Shown piece by piece: positions 19,627 through 27,414 of a DNA stretch of 40,905 nucleotides. Location: the NCBI GenBank assembly GCA_003164755.1, contig PLUB01000008.1, forward strand, positions 1 through 40,905, in the 5' to 3' direction. The notes below the pieces were generated by a model. It saw only the letters and a list, made by a program, of their open reading frames with translations, did no database searches and had not been told where the DNA came from. A program made the position numbers and the translations under genes. Each line of letters begins with the position of its first letter. Position 1 is the first letter of the stretch. The stretch comes from Methanosarcina sp. (GTDB lineage: Archaea; Halobacteriota; Methanosarcinia; Methanosarcinales; Methanosarcinaceae).

Positions 19627-19863
19627 CTACCCTATAAGCTGGACAGTTTTTTCTAACGAATCAATTACTTTAAGATTCTCCAGTAGATATATTTTTGTGG
19701 GTATATCTGTATTGTCCCCAAATGGCATTGTTTTATTCTTGCCCTGGGTAAAATAGGTATACTCAATATAGAAATTCTGGTAAAAGCTTTTGACCCCTAT
19801 TAAATGAGTTTTGACGATTAGAGCGACATTCCCCTCTCTTTTTACAGTGCTTTCTGAATCCAA
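19627..19863 (-). CDS. Small hypothetical protein or 3' gene fragment
   Basis: 78 codons rich in alternating hydrophobic residues (VALIVKTHLIGVKSFYQNFY...), suggesting beta structure; I do not recognise it. The only start is a TTG directly after a TAA stop, without a clear ribosome-binding site, so this may be the 3' end of a larger lost gene. It ends with TAG. Another 5'-broken coding fragment lies just upstream on the same strand. Confidence 0.35.
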   Translation of the reverse strand: MDSESTVKREGNVALIVKTHLIGVKSFYQNFYIEYTYFTQGKNKTMPFGDNTDIPTKIYLLENLKVIDSLEKTVQLIG

Positions 19864-19921
19864 TTAGATACTTTTTTATACTGCCTTGGTGCATCAAATT
19901 ACGAGATTAACTCAGCTCAGC

Positions 19922-20151
19922 TTAAGTTAACAGCTCTTCTGGAGCTTTTCTGGTACATTCAGTAAAATGTTTCACGGCTAGCAAGTAATTTTTTTCAGTG
20001 CTCGGTAGAGAGTTTAGAGTATTAATCAACTCAATAATTTCAGGATCGTTGCGTAAGTCATAAAATATTAAAAATTTTCCGCAATATGGATATACTTCCT
20101 TTTGGACTAATACCTTAATACAAGCATCTCCACATAATAAATTTGAAGCAT
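19922..20151 (-). pseudogene. 5'-broken small zinc-ribbon-like protein
   Basis: On the minus strand a 71-codon frame with no start codon reads CGDACIKVLVQKE, VYPYCGK, then DLRNDPEIIELINTLNSL and ends TRKAPEELLT. Two C-x2/3-C-like pairs (CGDAC, YPYCG) suggest a former zinc ribbon. An ATG at 20151 lies in the neighbouring frame and would reach this frame by a one-base shift, so the gene is probably inactivated by a recent indel. The C-terminal part is perfectly open and protein-like. Confidence 0.5.
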
Positions 20152-20200
20152 TTTATAAGATACTAAAAAAAAATTTTACAGGTACACTAGAGGTATAACG

Positions 20201-20524
20201 ATGGAAACTAGAGACACAGTATTTCTTGTTGTGATGGTTCTATCATCCTTCCTTTTATCCTTTGAATGGCTTAGAAGATTTGAATATGCATCCACAAATC
20301 CTCTAATTATTCTCTCGGTTATGATCTTAGTCGGAACACTAGCTGTTATGATTATCTCTATCAACAACAAGCTTCAGGAATTTGAAGATAAGATAGAAGC
20401 AAAAGATCGTACCCTAAAAGTAAATATGGAGAGTACGGAAACAAAAATTGACGAAAGAATGAATGAACTCTCAAGCAAAGTTGAGAATGCTATTTGCGAA
20501 TTCAACCGCAGGAAATACCATTAA
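20201..20524 (+). CDS. Small membrane protein with coiled-coil tail
   Basis: 107 residues: two hydrophobic segments at about 5-22 (TVFLVVMVLSSFLLSF) and 34-54 (LIILSVMILVGTLAVMIISI), then a charged coiled-coil-like tail from 55 to the end (KLQEFEDKIEAKDRTLK...). Function unknown; comparable short proteins occur in Methanosarcina. The ATG is preceded by AGGTATAACG. It stands alone between gene-poor spacers. Confidence 0.65.
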   Translation: METRDTVFLVVMVLSSFLLSFEWLRRFEYASTNPLIILSVMILVGTLAVMIISINNKLQEFEDKIEAKDRTLKVNMESTETKIDERMNELSSKVENAICEFNRRKYH

Positions 20525-21042
20525 ATTTTACTCATTACCATTAAGCGTGCTCATAACTTCACTTCTTTGGTAAAAATGAAATTTAGAATTTATTATTAAA
20601 GAAGATTATTTTGTTGATTTGAAATTTTTCTGACAAATAATTCTAATTGTGTATGTGAAAATCGGTAGAAGTCTAGCAATTCATCCTTTACGATATTTGA
20701 TCTACTCTCTGAAAAGAGTAAGTTATAAACACTACCAAATAAATTACTGAGTAATATTTTGATTTTACACGATTTTAATAAATTAATTCAAATTCATCAT
20801 CATTTTAATTGGAAATATGTTAATTTTTTTCATTTTAAATCATATCAATTCAGGTGTTTCAAGGTCAGGCCCAGCTGTTTGGTAAAGTATATCTATTTGT
20901 TATTATGTACAATTGAGGAATATTCAAAACCCAAGTAATTCTAAATATAATGAATCAGATATTCCACATCTTAAATTATTATTCCTCAGAGTTCGTATTA
21001 TTTGATGGTACTTTTGTTAACAGGTCAAGAAGGAAAGCTAAT
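20525..21042. other. Intergenic, no gene seen
   Basis: About 500 nt of AT-rich sequence. The reading frame of the next gene is open from 20950, but its true start is placed at 21043. Confidence 0.5.
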
Positions 21043-21345
21043 ATGCACCTCAATCTAGAACCGATTGGCATCATTAAGAAGATTGCAAATAAGTCGGAGA
21101 TTTTAATTTATTCTGATTTTGAACAGGTCATACAAAATATTTTTTCCACAATTGGAGAAGGAGCTGAAGTTGGCCAAAAAATCCTGGTTATTCACAAAAA
21201 CAACAATAAGAAACTGGTAGATGGTCATCAGGTTCAAGTAACAAAAGCGACATTATTAGGAAGAAAAGGTAATTTGCTGACAATATCCAAAATTGAAGCA
21301 AACGAGGATTCTGTGATCGATGTTCGACTTGATCTTATTGCCTAA
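21043..21345 (+). CDS. Conserved hypothetical protein, YrxI/TrmO-like N-terminal motif
   Basis: 100 residues starting MHLNLEPIGIIKKIANKS. The LEPIGIIKK start recalls the first strand of TrmO/TsaA-type proteins, but the rest (FEQVIQNIFSTIGEGAEVGQ, LLGRKGNLLTISKIEA) is much shorter than TrmO and lacks recognisable SAM-site residues, so I do not assign that function. ATG 21043 is chosen because AGAAGGA lies 8-14 nt upstream; an in-frame ATG at 20950 would add an unlikely N-terminus. Intact and probably expressed. Confidence 0.65.
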   Translation: MHLNLEPIGIIKKIANKSEILIYSDFEQVIQNIFSTIGEGAEVGQKILVIHKNNNKKLVDGHQVQVTKATLLGRKGNLLTISKIEANEDSVIDVRLDLIA

Positions 21346-21705
21346 TTTTTTAAGTTATCTCTAAACTAAAAGCAGGTAAAGCTCACTTATTCTTGAATTC
21401 CTCTTTCTTTCCTTGCTAGAAAGATGATAATCTTTTAGGAAAGTTTAGGCCGTGTTCCAAATAATTGAACAGGAACTCTAACATTTACAATTATTTTAAA
21501 TTCCATAGCGATAGTTATCTTTCAGCATAACTGGAATTCTGGTAGTATCTGTGAGTTCAGTACTTCACTAACTCTTAATCGAAAACTCAAAAATAGAATC
21601 TACTTTTTGTAGCTCTTATAAAGCATTATTGACAGCACAGAAGTCTCTTTTTTGTTTAGTAAAAAAATTATTGAAAACCGATTTAGAAAATTTATCTGAA
21701 AGAGT
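21346..21705. other. Intergenic between convergent genes
   Basis: 360 nt, no gene or repeat recognised. Confidence 0.5.
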
Positions 21706-22575
21706 TTATACTCCGGCAATGAAAGCTAGAAGAGCAAAGAACATTGCGATTTTGAACATTTTCGAAGATTTCGCTGGATTTTTGAGGGTGAGGATCTGGT
21801 GAATAGCCGCGAAGAACCCCAAGTCTGCCAGAAGGACGAAGTAAAGATAACGCAGGCCAAGTATTGACATAAGATAAGGAAGAGGGCTTAAAAAGATGGC
21901 AAGAAAACCTATTAGCACTGCGATATAGCTTGCTTTTTTTGCTCCTATCCTAAGAGGTAGGGTATCTATTCCCTCCATCTTATCTCCTTCCATATCTTCA
22001 ATATCCTTAACAATTTCCCTGGCAGTAATAGCAAGAGCTGAAAGCACAAAAAGCACAAAAAGAGCTTTAAGCCCTTCAAATCCAAAAACAGAAGCTCCGA
22101 ACAAGAATGTCGAACCCGTAAGATAGCCTATACTTAGGTTTCCTAAAAAAGGTGTACTTTTAAGGGTTTTTGCATAAAGGATAAGCATCAAAGAATTAAA
22201 AAAAGCAATAACCCCACAAATCTGTTGGATCGAAAAAGCCGTAAAAGTTCCCAAAGCAAAAAGAAGATAAGAAAAATATAAGGCTTCCTTTAATTTCACC
22301 CTTCCGGAGGGGATAGGTCTTTCAGGACGGTTGATTGAATCTATCTCAAAGTCATAATAGTCATTAATGGCATTTCCTGCACCTGAAATCAGAAATACTA
22401 CCCAAAATACAAGTCCCATATCAAGAAGGGGGTAATTTTTCAAATGAAATAAGTCAAAGGTATCTGATGCCATAATATTTTTAGCTATAAATGTTCCTAT
22501 TGTAGCCGCAAAACCTGCCATCAGGCAATTTTTGTACCTAATAAGTTCCATATATGTGCGTACCCTGGCAGACAT
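21706..22575 (-). CDS. ubiA: UbiA-family prenyltransferase, probable digeranylgeranylglyceryl phosphate synthase
   Basis: Membrane enzyme of 289 residues that would attach the second geranylgeranyl chain in archaeal ether-lipid synthesis. The first Asp-rich motif is [20 protein letters not shown] (68-87) and the second is [11 protein letters not shown] with following TLP; about eight to nine hydrophobic segments alternate with these loops. ATG 22575 is directly preceded by an in-frame TTG; the ATG is preferred. Other UbiA substrates cannot be excluded, but the archaeal context and motifs favour the lipid enzyme. Confidence 0.85.
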   Translation of the reverse strand: MSARVRTYMELIRYKNCLMAGFAATIGTFIAKNIMASDTFDLFHLKNYPLLDMGLVFWVVFLISGAGNAINDYYDFEIDSINRPERPIPSGRVKLKEALYFSYLLFALGTFTAFSIQQICGVIAFFNSLMLILYAKTLKSTPFLGNLSIGYLTGSTFLFGASVFGFEGLKALFVLFVLSALAITAREIVKDIEDMEGDKMEGIDTLPLRIGAKKASYIAVLIGFLAIFLSPLPYLMSILGLRYLYFVLLADLGFFAAIHQILTLKNPAKSSKMFKIAMFFALLAFIAGV

Positions 22576-22714
22576 CAAGAGATAGCAGCATTATTAAGTA
22601 TTAAAAGTATCGGATCTTTCCAACCTAAGTTTTCCAGCCTAGTTTCTCTTCTACGATTCCTTACTATAGTACTTTATTGTGTAAGCTGTTGCATTTCCAA
22701 CTGTATTATAAATA

Positions 22715-23330
22715 TATTTTAGTGAATTTCAATGAATTACTATGCACTTGAGCATTGGAGAGTTGAAATCTCTTGACAATAATTTTCATTTATGAAAACT
22801 CTTACTGATTTTACTCTTGAAGAAGAATACAAAAGTCTTCGGTCAGTTGAGGACAAAGTTGCTGAAATTGATTCCTTAATTGATCGGAAATCTTTTCGTA
22901 TCATTTTTGAGTCCATATATTTTAACAAAACAGTTTCAGTTGGCAGACCTGAAGCAGATGTCATTATTATGTTTAAAATGATTGTTTCACTGAAATAGCA
23001 TTAGCTTTCCGACTTTGAACTTTAGAAACAAAGGATTGCTCAGATTTCTTTCAGGAAATTTCTTGGTTTTCCTGAATGCATACCATAAAGTACCACAGTC
23101 TGAACATTCAGAAAAAGAATTATTGATAACTACATAGAAGAAGAAATATGTGGACATTTGCAAAGCCAACTTAATTGCTTTGGTTTTGAAAATAAAAAAG
23201 GGAATGATTCCAGATGCTACTTTTATCCATTCAGATCCTTAACATGCAAAAGCGGATAAACATCGAGAGAATGAAGCAAAACAAAAATAAGCATAAAAGG
23301 AGCCTAGACAAAAAAGGATAGTAAGTTATA
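22715..23330 (+). pseudogene. IS5-type transposase relic, copy 2
   Basis: From ATG 22792: MKTLTDFTLEEEYKSL..., KSFRIIFESIYFNKTVSVGRPEADVIIMFKM, then frameshifts and stops; further homologous pieces follow, including a FRKFLGFPE-like stretch near 23050, KKGMIPDATFIHSDP near 23200 (first catalytic Asp) and KADKHRENEAKQ. The C-terminal catalytic region is missing. It lies immediately after the 3' end of the iscU-like gene and is related to copy 1 at 5743-5975. Confidence 0.8.
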
Positions 23331-23337
23331 CTTTCCT

Positions 23338-23973
23338 TCATGCTATAAACACTACATTTATCCTTTTCACATCCCATAAAGACCTCAGCTTTTCTGAAAT
23401 GTCCTCTTTGATTGCCGAAGCAAATTGGTGATCTGCAGGCAAATCTACAACCACCCTCACCACTCCATCTTCAATACTTGTTTTAAGGATAAGGTTCGTG
23501 CGGATAATATCAAGGCCCGTTAGTGGATTCATGACGTGCTTGAGCCTGCTACGGACAACTTCTTCGGTTGTAGTTTCTTTTTCGATAACAAGCCCGTGCT
23601 TTTCTTCGTAGTCCCGAATCGCAGCACGCAGGCCCTCAACTGCAAGCACTGAGCAGTGGGCTTTGATTGGAGGGAGCCCTCCAAGTTCTTCAGAAGCCAG
23701 TTTCCATGTTATCTTCTTTGCCTCGTCGAGAGTCTTCTCACGTGCAAGGTCTGTAATGACAGAAGCTGTGGCAATATTTGAGGCACAGCCGTAAGATTCG
23801 AATTTTATGTCTTCAATAACCTTTGTTTCGGGATTTACTTTAATATAAACTGCAACCATATCTCCACATGCCGGGCTTCCCTCAAGGCCTTTTCCATCAG
23901 GATTTTCTATATTTCCCACATTGTGTGGGTTCCTAAAATGCTCCAGCACCTTTTCACTGTAAGGAAACTTCAT
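23338..23973 (-). CDS. iscU: IscU-type Fe-S scaffold fused to a DUF59/MIP18 domain
   Basis: 211 residues in two parts. Residues 1-130 are an IscU scaffold with all three ligand cysteines: C36 in PACGD, C63 in YGCASN and C107 in AHCSVL. Residues 141-211 (RLKHVMNPLTGLDIIRTNLI ... WDVKRINVVFIA) match the DUF59/MIP18 fold found in SufT and Fe-S targeting factors, although the usual Cys of that domain is absent (PADHQF). This replaces the NifU C-terminal domain. The gene follows the iscS-like gene by 88 nt, so the pair likely forms one Fe-S assembly unit. An IS5-type relic abuts its 3' end. Confidence 0.88.
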   Translation of the reverse strand: MKFPYSEKVLEHFRNPHNVGNIENPDGKGLEGSPACGDMVAVYIKVNPETKVIEDIKFESYGCASNIATASVITDLAREKTLDEAKKITWKLASEELGGLPPIKAHCSVLAVEGLRAAIRDYEEKHGLVIEKETTTEEVVRSRLKHVMNPLTGLDIIRTNLILKTSIEDGVVRVVVDLPADHQFASAIKEDISEKLRSLWDVKRINVVFIA

Positions 23974-24061
23974 TGTCTCACCGATCTCTCCGTCTTTAAT
24001 CTATTATCCTGCCTTCCATCTATTCTAATTTTCCTGTGTTATGTTTCCCCTTCATTGGATT

Positions 24062-25228
24062 TTATTTTCTTCCAAGGGGGCTTATTTCCCTGAGCCTTGC
24101 CACAATTTCACTCATTGCTTCGATTGCTGCATCAGCATCTACCATGTGATTGTAGCGCCCGAAGGTAAAGCGTACCGAACCATGAGCTCTCTCATGGTCT
24201 CCTCCTATACCTCTGATTACGTGGCTGGACTCAAGAGAACGGCTAAAACAAGCTGAACCTGTGCTCACTGCAAAACCCTTCATATCCATAAGCAAAGTTA
24301 TGGATTCCCCCTCTACATAATGGAAAGTCAGGTTTGCATTATGTGGTAGGCGTTTTTCTCGGTTTCCGTTGAGGGTTACATCAGGGATTTCGGAAAGAGA
24401 TTTATCAATTACCCGGTCTCTCATTGCCTTAAGATGTCTTATTTCCTCTTCGGTTACGAGTTCTACAGCCTTTCCAAATCCAATAGCTCCGGGTATATTT
24501 TCTACCCCTGCCCTCAAGTTGAATTCTTGAAAACCTCCGTCCATGAATTTATTTATTTGGGTATCTTTCCGGATAAAGAGAGCCCCTATTCCCTTTGGGC
24601 CGTGAATGGTATGAGCGGACATTGTTATTAGGTCTATGGGCAATTCTTTCACACTAAGGGGAAGCCGTGTAAAGCTATGGGTAGCATCGGTATGCAGGAG
24701 CACATCTTTTTCTTCACAGATTTCTGAGATAGCCTTCAGGTCCTGCACTGTTCCTATTTCCTGGTTTCCGTGCTGAATCGAGACAAGAACTGTCTCTTTT
24801 GTGATCGCTTTTCTTAATCCATCAATATCTGCAAACCCCTCTGCATCCACGTCCAGAAAAGTCACATCAAAACCCTGTTTTTGGAGGGCTTTTGCAGTGT
24901 TCAGCACAGAAAAATCCTCTATCTTCGAGACAATAATATGCTTGCCTTTCTTATCCTTAAGAGCCCAAGATACTCCTTTAAGTGCTGTATTGCTCGACTC
25001 CGTGTCACCAGAAGTGAAAATTACCTCTCCAGAGCTTGCTTCGAGTTTTGAAATTATGCTTTCACGGGCTCTTTCAAGTCCTTCTTTTGATTCTGTGCCC
25101 ATAGAGTAGCCAAATTCAGATGTAGCTACTGCATATCTATCAAAAAAATAAGGCGTCATTGCCTCAAGTACCCGTTCATCCAATCGGGTGTTTGCGGCAT
25201 TGTCAAGATAAATTATATTCTCAACTAT
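24062..25228 (-). CDS. iscS: Cysteine desulfurase homologue lacking the PLP lysine (IscS-like)
   Basis: About 388 residues of class-V aminotransferase fold. The N-terminus IIYLDNAANTRLDERVLEAM is encoded upstream of every ATG, GTG or TTG; at the expected start an ATA (25226-25228) follows GGAGGG with 6-nt spacing. If translation instead began at TTG 25183, the conserved LDNAANT strand would be lost. The catalytic Cys is present (TGSACFS, C327), but the PLP Schiff-base Lys of SAHK-x2-GPKG is Thr (SAHTIHGPKG, T207), the PLP-stacking His is Asp (KIEDFSVL) and the Gln of DAVQ is His (DATHS). A PLP-independent or scaffold-partner role with the IscU-like neighbour is likely. Confidence 0.85.
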   Translation of the reverse strand: MVENIIYLDNAANTRLDERVLEAMTPYFFDRYAVATSEFGYSMGTESKEGLERARESIISKLEASSGEVIFTSGDTESSNTALKGVSWALKDKKGKHIIVSKIEDFSVLNTAKALQKQGFDVTFLDVDAEGFADIDGLRKAITKETVLVSIQHGNQEIGTVQDLKAISEICEEKDVLLHTDATHSFTRLPLSVKELPIDLITMSAHTIHGPKGIGALFIRKDTQINKFMDGGFQEFNLRAGVENIPGAIGFGKAVELVTEEEIRHLKAMRDRVIDKSLSEIPDVTLNGNREKRLPHNANLTFHYVEGESITLLMDMKGFAVSTGSACFSRSLESSHVIRGIGGDHERAHGSVRFTFGRYNHMVDADAAIEAMSEIVARLREISPLGRK

Positions 25229-26000
25229 TTTTTTCCCTCCTCAGTTTGGATAATGAATTCTTAATTTTAAATTTAACATTTTAGAGTTTCCAGCAAATTG
25301 ATGAAATATTAGGATTAGAATTCTATATCTAATAATTTCGTTTATGATAGCAGATTGGAGTCGAAACCTAAAATAGTTTCACGTCTTTAAATATAGAAGA
25401 ATATATTGCAATTGAAATAAAAATGATCGCTGCAGCATACTCCCTCAAACAATATTAAGTATTGGGAATTGCAATCAAAAATGAGTCCCCAGAGTTTTTT
25501 ATTGAAGAAGTACTATTTAGATCTATAGAAGATCCTGTTAAACTAGAATAACCTAGCTATATCTATTTAAATGTATAAGAGTCAATTAGATAGATGTCAA
25601 ATATTCTGTTGTTATGATTTTAACTATCTTGCTATTAAGGCTATTAGAATTGCAATTATAGTAAATATTAAAAAGGCTAAATACGGTAATATTATTATTG
25701 GTACATGAGACAAGTTCTTTATCAATAATAGCGTTTCATAATTTTTACTAATATCTTACCCATAATACACCGGCTCTTACTCCAAATATAAATTCAATGG
25801 TATCCTATAATAATGGATATATAATTTCAAACATCTTTAACATCTATAATATCAAATTTTGAAGCATCCAACATAGCAATCTGCAAAAAAAAATAATATA
25901 CATTTTTATGACTTCAGTTATGAATATTACTGAACCTATATCAATACTTATCTATCATAAAACATCAAATTTTCAAGATAAATAATGGCGAGAAAAAAAG
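25229..26000. other. Intergenic, no gene seen
   Basis: About 770 nt of AT-rich sequence; the first part holds the iscS ribosome-binding site (25235-25240). No gene or repeat recognised. Confidence 0.5.
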
Positions 26001-26216
26001 TTATGAAGTAGTGGAACTAATACCACTTTGCACAAAAGATACGCAATTTTTCCGAAGTGAAGTAGATCTGTTGATGTATGCAGCATCAACAGTATTATCC
26101 AAACCAATTCGTGATGAATTTTGATTTTCATAATGGTTAATTCTTCTAAAGCTCGGACATATATTCATACCTCTTGGGGCTTTCGTATCTCCTATATGAG
26201 ATGTCTCATGCCATTT

Positions 26217-26477
26217 CTAATCCAAACAATAAACATTGTCATCCTGAGTTGTGTTATGAGATCCTGAAGAGGTATGAGCATAAATAATCGCCGAAGATGA
26301 ATTATTTGGTTCTACAGCAAACGATCCTGCTAAAAGGATTATTACCAACAAAACTCTTACCGCTTCTGATACTGAAATATCCAACTCTGATTCAATCAAG
26401 TTTGAAATCGGCGGAAACAATACAAAAACTGCCATAAATATGAATACAGCTGAAAAGTATTCACGTTCGATAATCAT
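26217..26477 (-). CDS. Membrane protein, 5'-truncated or non-canonically started
   Basis: 86 residues with two hydrophobic segments (YFSAVFIFMAVFVLFPPI and VRVLLVIILLAGSFAV) separated by SNLIESELDIS. The frame is also open upstream to 26549 and encodes RWIFGLFFIIIALG, a plausible first membrane helix without a start codon; together these resemble a family of archaeal small membrane proteins with FILGLLFLLLGL-type helices. The ORF ends with TAG, after which the same frame stays open to a TAA at 26001 (72 more codons). Either decayed or amber-read-through; function unknown. Confidence 0.5.
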   Translation of the reverse strand: MIIEREYFSAVFIFMAVFVLFPPISNLIESELDISVSEAVRVLLVIILLAGSFAVEPNNSSSAIIYAHTSSGSHNTTQDDNVYCLD

Positions 26478-26814
26478 TCCTAAAGCGATTATTATAAAGA
26501 ATAATCCAAATATCCAACGGAGTATGCAGGTTAACGTTATTTTTATGGGTTATTTTGGATCCATCTCTATATTCCAAACAATTTTTCTATTTAATATAAT
26601 AAAATAATGATATTTATATTAATGTATAATACTTGATCTCGGTTTTTGCAAAGTTAAATATTTGATTTAATTTTTTCTGATCATAAATATCCAAAAATAG
26701 GTAAAATCAGAAGAACTCTGCATATCTTGACAACTATAGCTCAAAAATTCTTCAAAAATCCAATGAAGAGATTTGCATTAGAATCCCTTGCTTTTTGGAT
26801 CTACGAGCCCAAAA

Positions 26815-27175
26815 TTCACCGTTAAAGATCGATTCAATTCTAAGCCCTTATTTCGTTATGCCCATGATTTCATGATAATTTCGGTGGATATAATCTTTCA
26901 TCGGATTTCCTTGAAATCATTCATTTGTCTTTCAAATGGAGCAAATTAGCCTTATTATTCGTCTTTTTTACCATAATCCTGCCAAATCCCAGCATATTCA
27001 TCTTAGGAAATAGCTTTTTTCAAGCTCTCCTTTCTCCAATCTCATTAGCTCCCAGAAAGTGAAATAGCATAAAGGTTTACGTGCCCATTTCCAAGGCTCA
27101 GTTTTCAATTATCAGTATATGATACCTCTTGTCCATATCACCACTGTGCAATACAATTACCGTCTTTTCTTCCAT
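26815..27175 (-). pseudogene. DsrE-family protein, broken
   Basis: Begins MEEKTVIVLHSGDMDKRYHILIIEN, the typical DsrE/peroxiredoxin-like N-terminus, then TGA (27098-27100). The same frame continues ALEMGT-stop-TFMLFHFLGANEIGERRA-stop-KKLFPKMNMLGFGRIMV, matching the family's FF-FWGL and KMNMLGLG segments; later pieces lie in shifted frames. At least three nonsense codons show inactivation. AAAGGAA precedes the ATG, 12 nt after the end of the read-through tusA frame, so it was once cotranscribed with tusA. Confidence 0.65.
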
Positions 27176-27186
27176 TTCTATTCCTT

Positions 27187-27414
27187 TTACCTTCGGATCT
27201 TTATCTCCCACTCTTTTCCTCCTTCTTTATCCTAGATTTTCAGCACTTCGAGCCCCATTGGTTTGCAGGCCATAGGAATCTCTTTCTTAGATGCCAGATG
27301 CGTGTCCTTTACAATCAAAATGTTCCCTGGAGATGCTCTCTTGAATGCTTTTCTGCATATTACCAGCGGAACCGGACAAGTCTGCTCACAAACGTCGATT
27401 TCCATTTCTGCCAT
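27187..27414 (-). CDS. tusA: TusA-like sulfurtransferase with in-frame TAG
   Basis: Small TusA/SirA/YedF-type protein. The first 60 codons include the signature C-P-x-P in VCEQTCPVPLVICRKA and end GLEVLKI at a TAG (27232-27234). The same frame then continues DKEGGKEWEIKIRR to TAA, exactly the missing last strand of the fold, giving a normal 75-residue protein with the TAG at position 61. In Methanosarcina TAG can be read as pyrrolysine; alternatively a CAG-to-TAG nonsense mutation occurred, which fits the broken dsrE neighbour. Extra cysteines (DVC, MAC) are present. AGGAGTAGGA precedes the ATG. Confidence 0.75.

Noticed and set aside
20041..20060. TGCGTAAGT near 20050 as a third MITE end
   Set aside because: It lies inside the open frame of the broken zinc-ribbon-like gene (residues YDLRND) and has no partner at 115 bp.
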